A DNA stretch of 6,123 bases. It comes from Mageeibacillus sp. UBA1257. Its GTDB lineage: Bacteria; Bacillota; Clostridia; UBA1212; UBA1257. The translations under genes and the position numbers were made by a program. Below, piece by piece: positions 5,782 to 6,123 of the stretch (position 1 is its first letter; every line of letters begins with the position of its first letter). The notes below the pieces were generated by a model. That model did not search any database. It was not told where the DNA came from and saw only the letters and a list, made by a program, of their open reading frames with translations. Location of the stretch: NCBI GenBank assembly GCA_002308775.1, contig DBVT01000074.1, positions 29,869 to 35,991 of the forward strand, in the 5' to 3' direction.

Positions 5782-6123
5782 TCATTCTTTCCCCGTTTTG
5801 AATTTGTATCCCACGCCCCAAATAGTCGAGATCGACCAGGAAGGATGCGGAACGGAATCTATTTTTGTGCGAAGCCTCTTCATATGAGAGTCGACGGCTC
5901 TCGTATCGCCGTAATATTCGTCTCCCCAGAGCAGATCAAGAAGAACTTCGCGGGAGAAGACTCTGTTTGCGTTAGTAGCCATCGTCCAGAGAAGTTCGAT
6001 CTCCTTTTTTGTCAGATGGATGTATTCGTTTCCGATCTTTACGGAATACTCGATCATATTGATCGTGAGGTCGTCGTATGTGAAGATCTGCTTCGATTTG
6101 ACTTCGCCGATGTTCAGCCTGCG
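5782..6123 (-). CDS. OmpR/PhoB-family response regulator, C-terminal DNA-binding part (runs off the right edge)
   Basis: The partner regulator of the adjacent histidine kinase. The frame is open to the window edge, giving 113 residues; the Met at 6057 is internal, because the codons upstream continue the domain (RRLNIGEVKSKQIFTYDDLTI in outline). The visible part is the winged-helix domain: YDDLTINMIEYSVKIGNEYIHLT forms the leading strands, LTKKEIELLW the first helix, FSREVLLDLLWGDEYYGDTR the second helix and loop, and AVDSHMKRLRTKI the DNA-recognition helix. ISTIWGVGYKF is the closing wing; the Trp there is as in WalR- and ResD-like proteins. The receiver domain with the phosphorylated Asp lies outside. 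It ends TGA TAA, 13 bases before the kinase start, so the pair is one operon whose promoter is not in the window. Confidence 0.94.
   Translation of the reverse strand, partial: RRLNIGEVKSKQIFTYDDLTINMIEYSVKIGNEYIHLTKKEIELLWTMATNANRVFSREVLLDLLWGDEYYGDTRAVDSHMKRLRTKIDSVPHPSWSISTIWGVGYKFKTGKE

Noticed and set aside
6055..6057. Met codon as the start of the response regulator fragment
   Set aside because: The frame stays open to the window edge and the upstream codons continue the winged-helix domain, so this Met is internal.
1..6123. CRISPR arrays, tRNA or rRNA genes, insertion sequences, riboswitches
   Set aside because: No spaced direct repeats, cloverleaf arms, transposase motifs or long structured leaders were seen on either strand; non-coding gaps are all about 100 bases or less.

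Overview
The window looks like a chromosomal segment of an anaerobic Firmicute, probably class Clostridia. The evidence is AGGAGG-type ribosome binding sites, sigma-A style promoters, a TTG start backed by a strong Shine-Dalgarno, a CdnL/CarD-type regulator, a ROK-family sugar kinase with a zinc motif, and a PhoP/WalR-type two-component pair. Base composition looks moderate by eye and even across the window. I see no mobile element, CRISPR array, tRNA or rRNA. Nothing in it clearly marks transfer.

Layout. At the left edge, on the minus strand, is the N-terminal third or so of a galactokinase (galK, 1-439). Between galK and the next gene is a compact divergent control region (440-543). It holds two extended -10 promoters back to back, with the galK -10 overlapping the opposite -35, and an inverted repeat at the predicted galK start of transcription. 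On the plus strand follows a three-gene unit (544-2398): a CarD/CdnL RNA polymerase-binding protein, then two multi-pass membrane proteins of unknown function, the second starting with TTG. Its likely terminator (2437-2463) lies inside the 3' end of the convergent gene truA.

The rest is on the minus strand. Reading in the direction of transcription there is the C-terminal DNA-binding part of an OmpR-family response regulator (right edge), its sensor histidine kinase, then a near-consensus promoter, a ROK-family glucokinase-like enzyme, and truA (tRNA pseudouridine synthase). The ROK gene and truA are 34 nt apart. A 13-codon reading frame bridges them exactly, overlapping the kinase stop and the truA start.

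How the genes relate. The two sugar kinases (galactokinase and probable glucokinase) point to hexose entry into central metabolism but are in separate units. The response regulator and histidine kinase form one signalling pair whose stimulus cannot be read from the sequence. The carD unit joins a global transcription factor to two uncharacterised membrane proteins and is the least understood part. Overall this is mostly ordinary housekeeping DNA; the points worth a second look are the divergent control region, the terminator hidden in truA, the bridging mini-ORF and the carD-membrane protein unit.
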